64,000 nt of DNA from Diaphorobacter sp. HDW4A (lineage in GTDB: Bacteria; Pseudomonadota; Gammaproteobacteria; Burkholderiales; Burkholderiaceae_C): the NCBI RefSeq assembly GCF_011305995.1, contig NZ_CP049910.1:1612001-1676000 (forward strand), given 5' to 3'. Positions 26,083-35,759 of the stretch are shown here, in pieces. The notes beneath the pieces are model-generated. The model had not been told where the DNA came from. It saw nothing but the letters and a program-made list of their open reading frames with translations, and did not search any database. Within the stretch, counting starts at the first letter, position 1. Each line of letters starts with the position of its first letter. The position numbers were made by a program, and so were the translations under genes.

Positions 26083-27345
26083 TCAGCCGCCGCGACGCAT
26101 CATGTCGAAGAACTCGACGTTGGTCTTGGTGGCCTTCATGGTCTTGATCATCAGTTCCATGGATTCGATCTCGTCCATGTTGTACATGAACTGGCGCAGG
26201 ATGCGGGTCTTCTGCAGAATCTCGGGTGCGAGCAGCAGCTCTTCGCGGCGGGTGCCGCTCTTGTTGAGCTCGATCGCGGGGAACACGCGCTTTTCGTACA
26301 GGCGGCGGTTCAGGTGGATTTCGCAGTTGCCGGTGCCCTTGAATTCTTCAAAGATCACTTCGTCCATGCGGCTGCCGGTGTCAACCAGCGCGGTGGCGAT
26401 GATGGTGAGCGAGCCACCTTCTTCGACCTTGCGGGCTGCGCCGAAGAAGCGCTTGGGGCGCTGCAGGGCGGCGGCGTCCACACCGCCGGACAGTACCTTG
26501 CCGGAGGACGGCACGACGTTGTTGTAGGCGCGGGCGAGGCGGGTGATCGAGTCCAGCAGGATCACGACGTCCTTCTTCAGCTCGACCAGACGCTTGGCGC
26601 GTTCGATCACCATTTCGGCGACATGCACGTGGCGCGCTGCAGGCTCGTCGAAGGTGGAAGCGATGATTTCGCCCTTCACCGTGCGCTGCATTTCGGTCAC
26701 TTCTTCAGGGCGCTCGTCAACGAGCAGCACCATCAGGTGAACATCAGGATTGTTGGCGGTGATGGCATGCGCGATGTGCTGCATCATCACCGTCTTGCCG
26801 CTCTTGGGAGGGGCAACAATCAGCGCGCGTTGACCGCGGCCGATGGGGGAGATGATGTCGATGATGCGGCCGGTGATGTTCTCTTCGGACTTGATGTCGC
26901 GTTCGAGGCGCATCTGTTCCTTGGGGAACAGGGGCGTCAGATTCTCGAACATCACCTTGTGCTTGTTCTGCTCCGGCGGGCCGCCGTTGACGCTGTCGAG
27001 CTTGGTCAGTGCAAAGTAGCGCTCGCCGTCCTTGGGCGTGCGCACTTCGCCTTCGATCATGTCGCCGGTGTGCAGGTTGAAGCGGCGCACCTGGCTCGGG
27101 GAGATGTAGATGTCGTCCGTGCTTGCGGTGAAGCTGGTATCGGGGCTGCGCAGGAAACCGAAGCCGTCGGGCAGGATTTCGAGCACGCCATCGGCGAAGA
27201 CCTGTTCGCCAGCCTTGGCGCGCTTCTTGATGATGGCGAACATCAGCTCTTGCTTGCGCATGCGGCCGACGTTTTCGATCTCAAGCTCTTCAGCCTGCTT
27301 GAGGACTTCAGACACGTGCAGTGCCTTGAGTTCGTTTAAGTGCAT
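26083..27345 (-). CDS. rho: Rho, transcription termination factor
   Basis: 420-residue hexameric RNA helicase that ends transcription at untranslated C-rich RNA. N-terminal helix bundle [41 protein letters not shown]-binding OB fold ([39 protein letters not shown]), Walker A PPKSGKT, Walker [19 protein letters not shown]-loop/R-loop [12 protein letters not shown] and [14 protein letters not shown] are all intact. Length equals E. coli Rho (419). It lies downstream of trxA in the same direction, the usual proteobacterial order, with a 305-base gap that should contain its own promoter and leader. Confidence 0.98.
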   Translation of the reverse strand: MHLNELKALHVSEVLKQAEELEIENVGRMRKQELMFAIIKKRAKAGEQVFADGVLEILPDGFGFLRSPDTSFTASTDDIYISPSQVRRFNLHTGDMIEGEVRTPKDGERYFALTKLDSVNGGPPEQNKHKVMFENLTPLFPKEQMRLERDIKSEENITGRIIDIISPIGRGQRALIVAPPKSGKTVMMQHIAHAITANNPDVHLMVLLVDERPEEVTEMQRTVKGEIIASTFDEPAARHVHVAEMVIERAKRLVELKKDVVILLDSITRLARAYNNVVPSSGKVLSGGVDAAALQRPKRFFGAARKVEEGGSLTIIATALVDTGSRMDEVIFEEFKGTGNCEIHLNRRLYEKRVFPAIELNKSGTRREELLLAPEILQKTRILRQFMYNMDEIESMELMIKTMKATKTNVEFFDMMRRGG

Positions 27346-27650
27346 GGGGTGTCTCCTTGCGGAGCGGATTTTGAAATCTGGGAGAGCTGTAAGCCGTGCG
27401 GGCCGGATGTGGCGCTTGGCAAGCCGATGATCTTGAACAGGGCCGTGACTTTTGGGTGAAGTGCGGCGAAGAGATCGAACTGGATTATTACAGAAAATCG
27501 AGCGATATAGCAGAGCTGTTTACCAAGCCTTGCATCATTTCGCTGTCGCGCGAGGCGGAAAGTGCGCGAAGAGGGGGCGTTTGAAGCTGCTGCGCGCGGT
27601 CTTCGTTGACATGGGCGAAGACCCGGCGCGAGCAGTTTCAGCGCGTGGGA
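27346..27650. other. trxA-rho intergenic region
   Basis: 305 bases with no gene. Next to trxA is an inverted repeat (GGTCTTCG at 27598-27605 with CGAAGACC at 27616-27623, extended by GC-rich flanks) that could end the trxA message, but it lacks a following T run. Nearer rho the sequence becomes AT-rich (about 27480-27515) and could carry the rho promoter and the autoregulatory leader that rho genes commonly have; no clear hexamers are seen. Confidence 0.45.
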
Positions 27651-27986
27651 TCAGGCCGCGAGCTGCTGGTCAATGAAGGCCGTGAGCTGCGATTTGTTCA
27701 GCGCGCCCACCTTGGTGGCGGCCAGCTCGCCGTTCTTGAACAGCATCAGCGTAGGGATGCCGCGAATGCCGAACTTGGCGGGGATTTCACGGTTTTCGTC
27801 CACGTTCATCTTGGCGATGGTGAGCTTGCCTTCATAGGCAGTGGCCACGTCATCGAGGATCGGGGCGATCATCTTGCAGGGACCGCACCACTCGGCCCAG
27901 TAGTCCACCAGAACCGCGCCGGCGTCCTTGAGCACGTCGGCTTCGAAGCTGCTGTCCGAAATATGTTTGATGAGATCGTTTGCCAT
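27651..27986 (-). CDS. trxA: TrxA, thioredoxin 1
   Basis: 111-residue cytoplasmic disulfide reductase. The active site is WAEWCGPCK with Cys34 and Cys37; the cis-Pro segment [16 protein letters not shown] and the final [15 protein letters not shown] helix are typical. Start ATG 27986 follows GAAGGAAAG and gives the standard length; longer readings from 28043 have no family support. It is upstream of rho and divergent from the AddB-like gene with a 109-base shared promoter region. Confidence 0.97.
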   Translation of the reverse strand: MANDLIKHISDSSFEADVLKDAGAVLVDYWAEWCGPCKMIAPILDDVATAYEGKLTIAKMNVDENREIPAKFGIRGIPTLMLFKNGELAATKVGALNKSQLTAFIDQQLAA

Positions 27987-28095
27987 TGGCTTTCCTTCGA
28001 TAGAGCTATTTGATATGGCTGTAGCGTTTACATTAGAAGTCATTGTGACAGAAACTGATTCCCCGCATCACGGTATGGCCGCGCAATAGGATGCT

Positions 28096-30654
28096 ATGAC
28101 AGTAATAGCGACAAACAATCTGGTGGCCGACGGCTGGAAGCGCGTGTTGACGCGTGTGGCGGAGGAAGCAGGAAAGCGCGGCGTGCATCCGGCGAGCGTC
28201 GTAGTGCTTGTTCCGTATGCGCAACTGATGGCGCAGGCGCAAAAGCAATGGGCCGCGCTGTTTCCCGACGGCTTCATGCCGCGTTTCGAGACTACCCGCA
28301 ACTGGGCGACCATGCTGGGCGCGGAGCCACCTTCGGGCAGCGGCTTTCAGCTCGATGTGGCCTGCGACGCGCTGACCGGACGCAGCCTGCTGGAGGCGGC
28401 GGGCTTTGGCGCGCAGACTGACGCGATGCTCGGCCTGATGCTTGAGATGGCGCAGCAGTTGTCCGCGCTCGCAGCGTCAGTCGCGCCCGGCGAGCGCGAG
28501 GCCTGGGCCGAGACGGCACGCACGCATCTGGGTCTTCCCCTGTCTGCAGAGGCGTTGCAGCTCGAAGCGGCCGCCGCCAAGGTGGCGCTCGAATGGGTGC
28601 TTGCCACGGCTCCCGCTACCGATGTGTTGTTTGGCGAGGGCGTGCGCAATTCCGTACACATGCTGGTCGCGCTTGAGGGCTTTCATCCCGATCCGTTGGC
28701 CAAGACCTTGCTCGTGCATTGGAGCGATGCGGGGTTTGCCGTGTCGCTGCCCGAAGCGTTTTCCGGTGCACTGTCCGAACCCGCACAACGGGTGGCCTTG
28801 CACGAAGCATTGGACGCCGAAGACGAGGCGCAACTGGCCGCCGCCTGCGTGATGCAGCATCTGGCCGACGGGCATGTGCCGGTCGCACTCGCCGCGACGG
28901 ACCGCGCGCTCACGCGGCGCATCGTCGCGTTGCTGGTCGAGGCGTGCGTGCCCGTCAAGGACGAGAACGGCTGGACGCTGTCGACCACCCGCAAGGCTGC
29001 GCAGATCATGGTGACGTTGCGCGCCGCCGCGTGGCATGCCGCGAGCGACGATGTGCTCGACTGGCTCAAGCATCTGCCGCCCGAAACCGTGCCCGCGCTG
29101 CCGCAACTGGAGCGTTGGCTGCGTGGCTTGGGTGTGCGGCAATGGAGCCATGCGCGCAAATACGAACCGAGGAACAAGCCGGAGGTCTCGGCGTTGTGCG
29201 AGCAAATCGATGCCTGGCGCGGTGAGCTCAAGGGCGCGAAGACGCTGACCCAATGGCTGCTGTCGCTGCGCAGCCAATTGCAGCAGACGGGTAGCTGGGA
29301 CGAGCTGACTACCGACCCCGCAGGCGCGAAGGTGCTTGCCGAGCTGCGTCTGCCCGAAGGGCTGGAGGCCGACCTTGAACTGCTCAGTGGATCGGAGCGG
29401 CGCATGGGGCTTTCGCAGTTCAACAACTGGGCCAACGATGTGATGGAGGCCGGGCGTTTCCGACCGGATTCCGAACGTGATTCACCCGTCATCGTGCTGC
29501 CGATGCCGCAGTTGCTTGCGCGTCCGTTCAACGCGCTGGTGCTGCCCGGCTGCGACGAGAAACGCATGTTGACGGCACCCGAGCCACCGGGCTCATGGAC
29601 CCGCACGCAACGTGAGGATCTGGGCCTGCCCACGCGCGAACAGTCCGAGGCGGCTCAGCGCGCGGCTTGGGCGCAGGCGATGCGTGTGCCGCATGTCGAT
29701 ATTCTCTGGCGCACCAGCGACGAAGGCGGTGAACCGCTGCTTGCGAGTCCGCTGGTGCTGGCGTTGGAACTGGATGCGGGCGGGCGCGCAGGTAGCGACG
29801 CACGCGTGGCGCGCGAAGTGCCGGTGCAACTGCTGGAAATGCCCGCGCCATCGGCTGCAGTGCTGCCGGTGCTCAAGCTGTCGTCCTCCGCATACTCCGA
29901 TCTGCGGCATTGTCCGTATCGCTTCTATGCTTTGCGTCAGCTGCGCCTGCAGGAGGCCGATGAGCTCGATGCCGAGGTCGACAAGCGCGACTTCGGCACT
30001 TGGCTGCATGCGACTCTGCAGCACTTTCATGTGGCGTTGGTCGAGCGGCCCACCGACGACGCTGATGAGCGCTGCGCGCTGATGGACGAGAGCGCAGCCC
30101 GCGCCACGCGCGAGCTGCATCTGGACGAGGGCGACTTTCTGCCGTTCTCTGCGGGGTGGCCCGCGCTGCGCGACGGTTATCTGCGCTGGTTGACCAGGCA
30201 CGAGCAGGAGGGCGCGAGCTTCAAGGTGGCCGAGCATGACGCGACGCAGCCGCTCGGGCATCTCACGCTGGTCGGCAAGCTTGACCGCATTGACGTGACG
30301 CGGCCCGGCGGCAGTGGCGAGCCGGTGCGTCTGGTGATCGACTACAAGACCGAGAACGAGCAGGTCACGCGCAAGCGCATCGTGGCCGGATCGGAAGATA
30401 TACAGCTCGCGTTCTACGCCGCGCTGCTGCAGGACGATGTGCTGCGCGCGGCCTATGTGAACGTGGGCGAACGCGGCGAGACGCGCACGTTCGAGCAGGA
30501 GGACGTGGTGCATCTGCGCGATGAGCTGGTGGCGGGCATTCTGAGCGACATGGCGCGCATCGACGATGGCGCGCAGATGCCTGCACTCGGCGAAGGCGCG
30601 GTCTGCGGATATTGCGCGGCGCGCGGTCTGTGTCGCAAGGATTTCTGGGCATGA
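28096..30654 (+). CDS. AddB-like PD-(D/E)XK exonuclease
   Basis: 852-residue partner of an AddA-like helicase in double-strand break repair. The N-terminal part resembles an inactivated helicase scaffold (no intact Walker A). The C-terminal nuclease has HLTLVGKLDRIDV and RLVIDYKTEN, the D and D-x-K of PD-(D/E)XK enzymes, framed by an Fe-S-type cysteine set: HCPYRFYALRQLRL before and CGYCAARGLCRKDFW at the very end. This Cys...CxxCx5C layout is that of AddB. It is shorter than Firmicutes AddB (about 1160). Its stop overlaps the next start (ATGA), so the pair is translationally coupled. Called a probable DNA repair protein in betaproteobacteria. Confidence 0.87.
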   Translation: MTVIATNNLVADGWKRVLTRVAEEAGKRGVHPASVVVLVPYAQLMAQAQKQWAALFPDGFMPRFETTRNWATMLGAEPPSGSGFQLDVACDALTGRSLLEAAGFGAQTDAMLGLMLEMAQQLSALAASVAPGEREAWAETARTHLGLPLSAEALQLEAAAAKVALEWVLATAPATDVLFGEGVRNSVHMLVALEGFHPDPLAKTLLVHWSDAGFAVSLPEAFSGALSEPAQRVALHEALDAEDEAQLAAACVMQHLADGHVPVALAATDRALTRRIVALLVEACVPVKDENGWTLSTTRKAAQIMVTLRAAAWHAASDDVLDWLKHLPPETVPALPQLERWLRGLGVRQWSHARKYEPRNKPEVSALCEQIDAWRGELKGAKTLTQWLLSLRSQLQQTGSWDELTTDPAGAKVLAELRLPEGLEADLELLSGSERRMGLSQFNNWANDVMEAGRFRPDSERDSPVIVLPMPQLLARPFNALVLPGCDEKRMLTAPEPPGSWTRTQREDLGLPTREQSEAAQRAAWAQAMRVPHVDILWRTSDEGGEPLLASPLVLALELDAGGRAGSDARVAREVPVQLLEMPAPSAAVLPVLKLSSSAYSDLRHCPYRFYALRQLRLQEADELDAEVDKRDFGTWLHATLQHFHVALVERPTDDADERCALMDESAARATRELHLDEGDFLPFSAGWPALRDGYLRWLTRHEQEGASFKVAEHDATQPLGHLTLVGKLDRIDVTRPGGSGEPVRLVIDYKTENEQVTRKRIVAGSEDIQLAFYAALLQDDVLRAAYVNVGERGETRTFEQEDVVHLRDELVAGILSDMARIDDGAQMPALGEGAVCGYCAARGLCRKDFWA

Positions 30655-33600
30655 CGACCAACACAACAGCGACGACAACAGCCGCCTACGAGCACAACGG
30701 CCAGCCGGTCTCGCGCCAAGCGTTCTACGCGATTGCCTGCGATCCGCAGCGCAGCGTGGCCGTGGAGGCCTGCGCAGGCGCGGGTAAGACCTGGATGCTG
30801 GTCTCGCGCATGCTGCGCGCCTTGCTCGATGGAGCCGAGCCGCACGAGATTCTGGCGATCACTTTCACGAAGAAGGCGGCTGGCGAAATGCGCCAGCGCC
30901 TGCAGGAATGGCTGGAGGATTTCGCCGACAAGCCCGAGCATGAGCTCGAAAAGGAATTGCTCGCGCGCGGCGTCGATGCGCTGCGTGTGAAGGAGCAGGC
31001 CGTTGCGCTGCAGACGCTCTATCGCAAGACGCTGGACAGCGGTCGCCCGGTGCAGATCCGCACCTTCCACAGCTGGTTTGCGGCGCTGCTTGGCACCGCG
31101 CCTCTGCAGGTGCTGCAGGACCTCGGCATGCCCGCGCATTACGAACTGCTTGAGAACGACGCCGAGGCCGTGCGCGAGGTGTGGCGACCGTTTCTCGCGG
31201 CGGTGGCGCAGGATGCGGCTTTGCGCGCTGACTACGAGCGGTCGATTGCGCTGCATGGCCGGTCGCAAACCCACAAGGCGCTTGAAGCGGCGCTGTCCAA
31301 GCGCGTCGAATTCACGTTGGCAGACGAGGCGGGTGTGATCGATGCGTCGGTGCCGCATTTCACTGAGCAGTTTCCTGAGTTTGAAGGGTTGGACAAGCCC
31401 AGCGATGCGTTGGCGACCGAGGCCGCGAGCGCGCGCTGGCATGCGCGCTCTGGTTCGCTTGGCAGCGAAAGCGCCAAGACGCCGCAGAAGGCCGCCGATG
31501 CGGTGGTCGATGCGTTTCTTCAGCCCGATCCCGACAAGCGGCTCGCGCTGCTGCGCGCGGCGTTCTTCGTCGCCAAGGAAGACCGGCTGACCAATCATCT
31601 GCGCAAGTTCGATGTGGCCCAGGACGCCGAGGTGGAACTGCAGCAGCTTTGCGCAGCGCAGCGCCAGCACACGGCCTGGCTGTATCAGCAGCGCGTGGCG
31701 CGTCTGTCACGTGTGCTGATCGCGCAGTTCGGCGCGTTGAAGCGCGAGCGCGGTTGGATCGACATGAACGATGTCGAGCGCACGGCGATGAAGCTGCTAT
31801 CCGATCCGATCCTGAGCGGCTGGGTGCAGGAGCGGCTTGATGCACGCGTGCGGCATTTGCTGGTGGACGAGTTTCAGGACACCAATCCGCTGCAGTGGCA
31901 GTCGCTGCACGCATGGCTGTCGGGCTATGCGGGCGCGGGCGGCGGCGCGGGTGCGCCGAGCGTTTTCATCGTGGGCGATCCCAAGCAGAGCATCTACCGC
32001 TTTCGTCGCGCAGAGCCGCAGGTGTTCATTGCCGCGCAGACCTTTGTGCGCGAAGGGCTGGAGGGTGACGTGCTCGCCTGCGACCACACGCGCCGCAACG
32101 CCAAGGGCCTGATCGCGGCCGTCAACCACGTAATGCAGGCCGCGCAGACGCAGCAGGAATACTCGGGCTTTCGCGATCACACAACCGAATCGACGGTGCC
32201 GGGCATGCTCTGGCGCTTACCCAAGATTGCGGATGAGACGGGCGATGACGCCGCCGCATCGGCCAACGCGACAGAACCAGCGGAATGGCGCGACAGCCTG
32301 ACCGTGCCACGCCACGAGGCCGAGGAGACGCTGCGCATGCGCGAGAGCGCGCAGGCCGCGCAATGGGTGGTGGCGCAGATCCGAAGCGGCATTCCCGCCA
32401 GAGAAATCATGGTGCTGGCGCGCAAACGTGCGCGCCTTGCCGAGATGGAGGCAGCGCTGCGCGCGCTGCACATTCCCTGCGTTCAGCCTGAGAAGACCGA
32501 ACTCAGCGAAGCGCCCGAAGTGCAGGACGTGATCGCGCTGATGGACGCGCTGGTGTCGACGGCGCACGACCTGTCGCTGGCGCGCGCGCTCAAGTCGCCG
32601 CTGTTCGGTGTGGATGACGATGCGCTGACCGAAATCGCGCTGCTGCGCACCGAGCCCGAGTGGGCGCAATCGTCGTGGTTCGACGTAGTGGCGCGCGGGG
32701 GCGAGCGGCTTTCCGCGCCACTGCAGGATGCGGCAGCGCGGCTCAATTTGTATCGCGGCTGGGTGCAGAGCCAGCCGCCGCACGATGCCCTGCAGGCTAT
32801 CTACCGCCATGCCGATGTGTTTGCTCGATTTGCGGCGGCGTCGGTTGTGACGCAGCGCGACGCGGTGCTGGCCAATCTGCGTGCCCTGCTGGCGTCGGCA
32901 TTGGCACTCGATGGCGGTCGTTATCTCACGCCGTATGCCTTTGTGCGTGCGATGAAGCGCCCCGGCATGCAGGCACCGGGACGTGCGGATCTGAGCGCCG
33001 TGCGGCTGCTCACCGTACATGGCGCAAAAGGCCTCGAGGCGCAGTGCGTGCTGATGCTCGACACCGACGCGGCTGGTCAGAAGGCCGAAACCATGGGCGC
33101 GCTGGTCGATTGGCCCGGTGAGCATGAATATCCGCAGCATTTCGTGTTTCTCGCGAGCGAATCGAGCCCGCCGCCGAGCGCTGAGGCCTTGCTCGAATCG
33201 GAGCTGCGCGAGCGCAAGCGCGAGGAGCTCAACACGCTCTACGTGGCGATGACGCGGGCCAAGGAGTGCTTCGTGATCTCGGCGACGCAGCCGGGCAGGG
33301 CGCCTGCATCCGCCACTTGGTGGGCGCGGCTTGAGGACTGCGTTGTCGATCTGCCTGCGCCCGAGATGGCGGGGGCGCAGGTCGATGCGTCGCAATCTGC
33401 CGTGGCACGTATTCTTGAGCTGCCCGAGTACACGGCGGCGCAGCCTGATGCGCAGGACGGAGTGACTGGCACGGCGGCTACTGATGCCTTGCCACAGGTC
33501 ACACCCTCGACGCCCGCGTCGCGTCAGGGCGAAGCCATGCACCAACTGCTTGAGCAGGCCGGAGTGGTCGGCCCTACGCTTGCGCAGTTGTGCGCTTCGG

Positions 33601-34133
33601 GCTGGAGCGACGCGCGCGTGTCGCGATTGGCACGTGAGTTCGATCTCACGGCGGAGTCTGCCAAAAACGCCGCCAGTATCGCGCAGCGCATTCTGCAAGG
33701 CGAAGGCGCTTGGGCATGGGATCACTCGGTCATTGATCGCGCAATGAACGAAGCGCCGCTGGTGTACCAGGGCCAGAGCCTGCGCCTGGACCGCCTGGTG
33801 CGCCGCAAGGCCACGGCCGAGCGGGGCGCAGAGTGGTGGGTGCTTGACTACAAGACCGCCGCCGCGCCTCAGAAACAACCCCAGCTCATCGAGCAGTTGC
33901 AGCGCTACTTGCGGGCCACGACGCAGCAATTGGGCCACGAAGGTGCTGTGCACGCGGCGTTTCTGAGCGGCGATGGGCGGCTTCTCGAAGTACGGGAATC
34001 AGGGCTGTTGAATGAGGCTGCTTCGGCCAAGTCTGCAAAGCCCCCCGCCAGAGCGGACAATACGGGCCTTGCAAGCGTTCCCCAACCCACTCTGGCCGCT
34101 CCGGAAGAGCCGGAGCAAGGCTCGCTGTTTTGA
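30651..34133 (+). CDS. AddA-like UvrD/Rep helicase with C-terminal nuclease
   Basis: 1160-residue superfamily 1A helicase. Motif I VEACAGAGKTWMLVSRML, Ia ILAITFTKKAAGEM, II HLLVDEFQDTNPLQW, III IVGDPKQSIYRFRRAEP, V VRLLTVHGAKGLEAQCVLMLD and VI NTLYVAMTRAKECFVIS are all present. The end carries a RecB-type nuclease: LRLDRLVRRK and WVLDYKTAAAPQKQPQLIEQLQRYLRA. With the upstream AddB-like gene (4-base overlap) it should form a two-nuclease end-resection enzyme that replaces RecBCD. No recB, recC or recD is in the window. Homologue naming as AddA is by architecture, not by alignment. Confidence 0.92.
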   Translation: MTTNTTATTTAAYEHNGQPVSRQAFYAIACDPQRSVAVEACAGAGKTWMLVSRMLRALLDGAEPHEILAITFTKKAAGEMRQRLQEWLEDFADKPEHELEKELLARGVDALRVKEQAVALQTLYRKTLDSGRPVQIRTFHSWFAALLGTAPLQVLQDLGMPAHYELLENDAEAVREVWRPFLAAVAQDAALRADYERSIALHGRSQTHKALEAALSKRVEFTLADEAGVIDASVPHFTEQFPEFEGLDKPSDALATEAASARWHARSGSLGSESAKTPQKAADAVVDAFLQPDPDKRLALLRAAFFVAKEDRLTNHLRKFDVAQDAEVELQQLCAAQRQHTAWLYQQRVARLSRVLIAQFGALKRERGWIDMNDVERTAMKLLSDPILSGWVQERLDARVRHLLVDEFQDTNPLQWQSLHAWLSGYAGAGGGAGAPSVFIVGDPKQSIYRFRRAEPQVFIAAQTFVREGLEGDVLACDHTRRNAKGLIAAVNHVMQAAQTQQEYSGFRDHTTESTVPGMLWRLPKIADETGDDAAASANATEPAEWRDSLTVPRHEAEETLRMRESAQAAQWVVAQIRSGIPAREIMVLARKRARLAEMEAALRALHIPCVQPEKTELSEAPEVQDVIALMDALVSTAHDLSLARALKSPLFGVDDDALTEIALLRTEPEWAQSSWFDVVARGGERLSAPLQDAAARLNLYRGWVQSQPPHDALQAIYRHADVFARFAAASVVTQRDAVLANLRALLASALALDGGRYLTPYAFVRAMKRPGMQAPGRADLSAVRLLTVHGAKGLEAQCVLMLDTDAAGQKAETMGALVDWPGEHEYPQHFVFLASESSPPPSAEALLESELRERKREELNTLYVAMTRAKECFVISATQPGRAPASATWWARLEDCVVDLPAPEMAGAQVDASQSAVARILELPEYTAAQPDAQDGVTGTAATDALPQVTPSTPASRQGEAMHQLLEQAGVVGPTLAQLCASGWSDARVSRLAREFDLTAESAKNAASIAQRILQGEGAWAWDHSVIDRAMNEAPLVYQGQSLRLDRLVRRKATAERGAEWWVLDYKTAAAPQKQPQLIEQLQRYLRATTQQLGHEGAVHAAFLSGDGRLLEVRESGLLNEAASAKSAKPPARADNTGLASVPQPTLAAPEEPEQGSLF

Positions 34134-34220
34134 ATTTTCACGAGCGCGCAGGTCATTGGCCGACAGTTTTCTGTTCACCGCTGGCTTAAGCTGCACGCTC
34201 CGGATCGGTTGATTTTTTTC

Positions 34221-35591
34221 ATGTCAGATACTCCAAGCACCCAAGACCTCCTGCAATGCGACATTGCGATCATCGGCGGCGGCCCCGCTGGCCTGATGGC
34301 CGCAGAAGCGGCCACCAAGTCGGGCGTGTCGGTGCACGTGTTCGATGCCATGCCTACTGTTGGGCGCAAGTTCCTGCTCGCGGGCAAGGGTGGCCTCAAT
34401 CTCACGCATTCAGAATCGTTTGATCATTTCGTGCAGCGATACGGAGACGCGCAAGCAAGCATGGAGGCGTGGCTCAAGCCGTTCGGCGCCGACGAGCTGC
34501 AGGCTTGGGCGCACGGGCTCGGCATCGAGACCTTCGTCGGGACCTCGGGCCGCGTCTTCCCCAAGGACATGAAGGCCGCGCCGCTGCTGCGCGCGTGGCT
34601 GCAGCGCCTGCGTGCGCAGGGTGTGGTGTTCCACATGCGCCATCGTTTCGAGGGCTGGGGCGCGAACGATGCGTCCGGCACCCGCGTGCTGCAATTCACC
34701 ACCGCCCAATCGCCCGTGCAGGTGCGCGCGAAGGCCGTGGTGCTGGCGCTGGGCGGCGCGAGCTGGGCACGTCTCGGGTCTGACGGCAAATGGGCACCGT
34801 TGTTGGAAGCGGATGGCGTCGAGATCGCACCGCTACGCGCCTCCAACTGCGGTTTTGATGTGGCCCGCACACATGCGCCTGCGGGCGAAAAGGGCGAGAC
34901 GCGACGGGACTTTCTGCGCGGCATGCTGGGCCAGTCGGAGGACTCACCCGCCATCGGCTGGAGCCCGCTGTTCACCGAGCGCTTTGCCGGTCAACCGTTC
35001 AAGTCGATCGCTGTGTCTTTCACTGACAGCCGGGGTCGTCAGTTCCAGCGTCGCGGCGAATTCGTCGCCACGGCCACGGGCGTCGAGGGCAGCCTGATCT
35101 ACGCGGTGTCGGCGCTGCTGCGCGACGAAATTGAAGCTACAGGCAAGGCCACGTTCGAGCTTGATCTGCTGCCCGCGTTCACGCCTGAACGCGTGCTCGA
35201 TGAGCTGCGCCACCCACGCGGTTCGCGCAGTCTGAGCAGCCATCTCAAGAGCCGTCTGCACCTCGACGGCATCAAGGCCGCGCTGCTCTATGAGCAGCTG
35301 TCCAAGGAAGAAATGCTCGACCCGGTCGTGCTGGCCCGCGCTATCAAGGCCATGCCGATCACTGTGGTCGGCGCGCGCCCCATCGACGAGGCGATCAGCA
35401 CCGCCGGTGGCGTGAAGCTTTCCGCGATGAACGGGCAGTTCATGCTGCGCGCGTTGCCTGGGGTGTTCTGCGCGGGCGAGATGCTTGACTGGGAAGCGCC
35501 GACGGGCGGGTACCTGCTCACCGCCAGTTGCGCCACCGGACGTTTGGCGGGGCAGGGCGCGCTGGCGTTCGTCGAGGCAAGCGCAACCTGA
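34221..35591 (+). CDS. TIGR03862-type NAD(P)/FAD-dependent flavoprotein (HI0933/YhiN-like)
   Basis: 456-residue flavoprotein of the HI0933-like family. The FAD dinucleotide motif IAIIGGGPAGLMAAEAATKSGVSV opens the protein, followed by VGRKFLLAGKGGLNLTHSE, a family signature, and VLALGGASWARLGSDGKW. The end has the second FAD contact PGVFCAGEMLDWEAPTGGYLLTASCATG. Biological role is not established for this family; it is cytoplasmic with no membrane segment. ATG 34221 is chosen although its Shine-Dalgarno is weak (T-run before it). It may follow the AddA-like gene on the same transcript (87-base gap). Confidence 0.9.
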   Translation: MSDTPSTQDLLQCDIAIIGGGPAGLMAAEAATKSGVSVHVFDAMPTVGRKFLLAGKGGLNLTHSESFDHFVQRYGDAQASMEAWLKPFGADELQAWAHGLGIETFVGTSGRVFPKDMKAAPLLRAWLQRLRAQGVVFHMRHRFEGWGANDASGTRVLQFTTAQSPVQVRAKAVVLALGGASWARLGSDGKWAPLLEADGVEIAPLRASNCGFDVARTHAPAGEKGETRRDFLRGMLGQSEDSPAIGWSPLFTERFAGQPFKSIAVSFTDSRGRQFQRRGEFVATATGVEGSLIYAVSALLRDEIEATGKATFELDLLPAFTPERVLDELRHPRGSRSLSSHLKSRLHLDGIKAALLYEQLSKEEMLDPVVLARAIKAMPITVVGARPIDEAISTAGGVKLSAMNGQFMLRALPGVFCAGEMLDWEAPTGGYLLTASCATGRLAGQGALAFVEASAT

Positions 35592-35640
35592 AAAAATCCG
35601 AATTGAATCGATTCGATTCGATTCGCTTGCTGTCTTTGAA

Positions 35641-35752
35641 TCTGGTGCGCCCCAAGCGGGATCGTCGAGCAAGGGCCGTCCCGCAGCAAGGTTCGCATCC
35701 CCTGCCCGCATTGCGATGCAATGCGAGAGGGAGGCAAAGCGACTCAGAGGAC
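35641..35752 (-). repeat. Dispersed intergenic repeat, copy A (diverged)
   Basis: The most diverged of four copies. In the minus orientation it carries the shared GAGTCGCTT start and GGGCCG-C end blocks plus the TGCGGGCAGGGG block seen in copy B. It occupies the gap between the flavoprotein gene and the TctC-type gene. A short (ATTCG)3 run lies just before it (35611-35625). Confidence 0.65.
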
Positions 35753-35759
35753 AATTCTG

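Noticed and set aside
26041-27339. 432-codon open frame opposite rho
   Set aside because: Shadow of rho in GC-rich DNA; His/Asp-rich composition with no family features, while rho is complete on the other strand.
32217-33953. 578-codon open frame opposite the AddA-like gene
   Set aside because: Arg/His/Leu-rich antisense shadow; all helicase motifs are on the other strand.
35602-35625. (ATTCG)3 run as phase-variation tract
   Set aside because: Only three units, outside any gene and not near a promoter.
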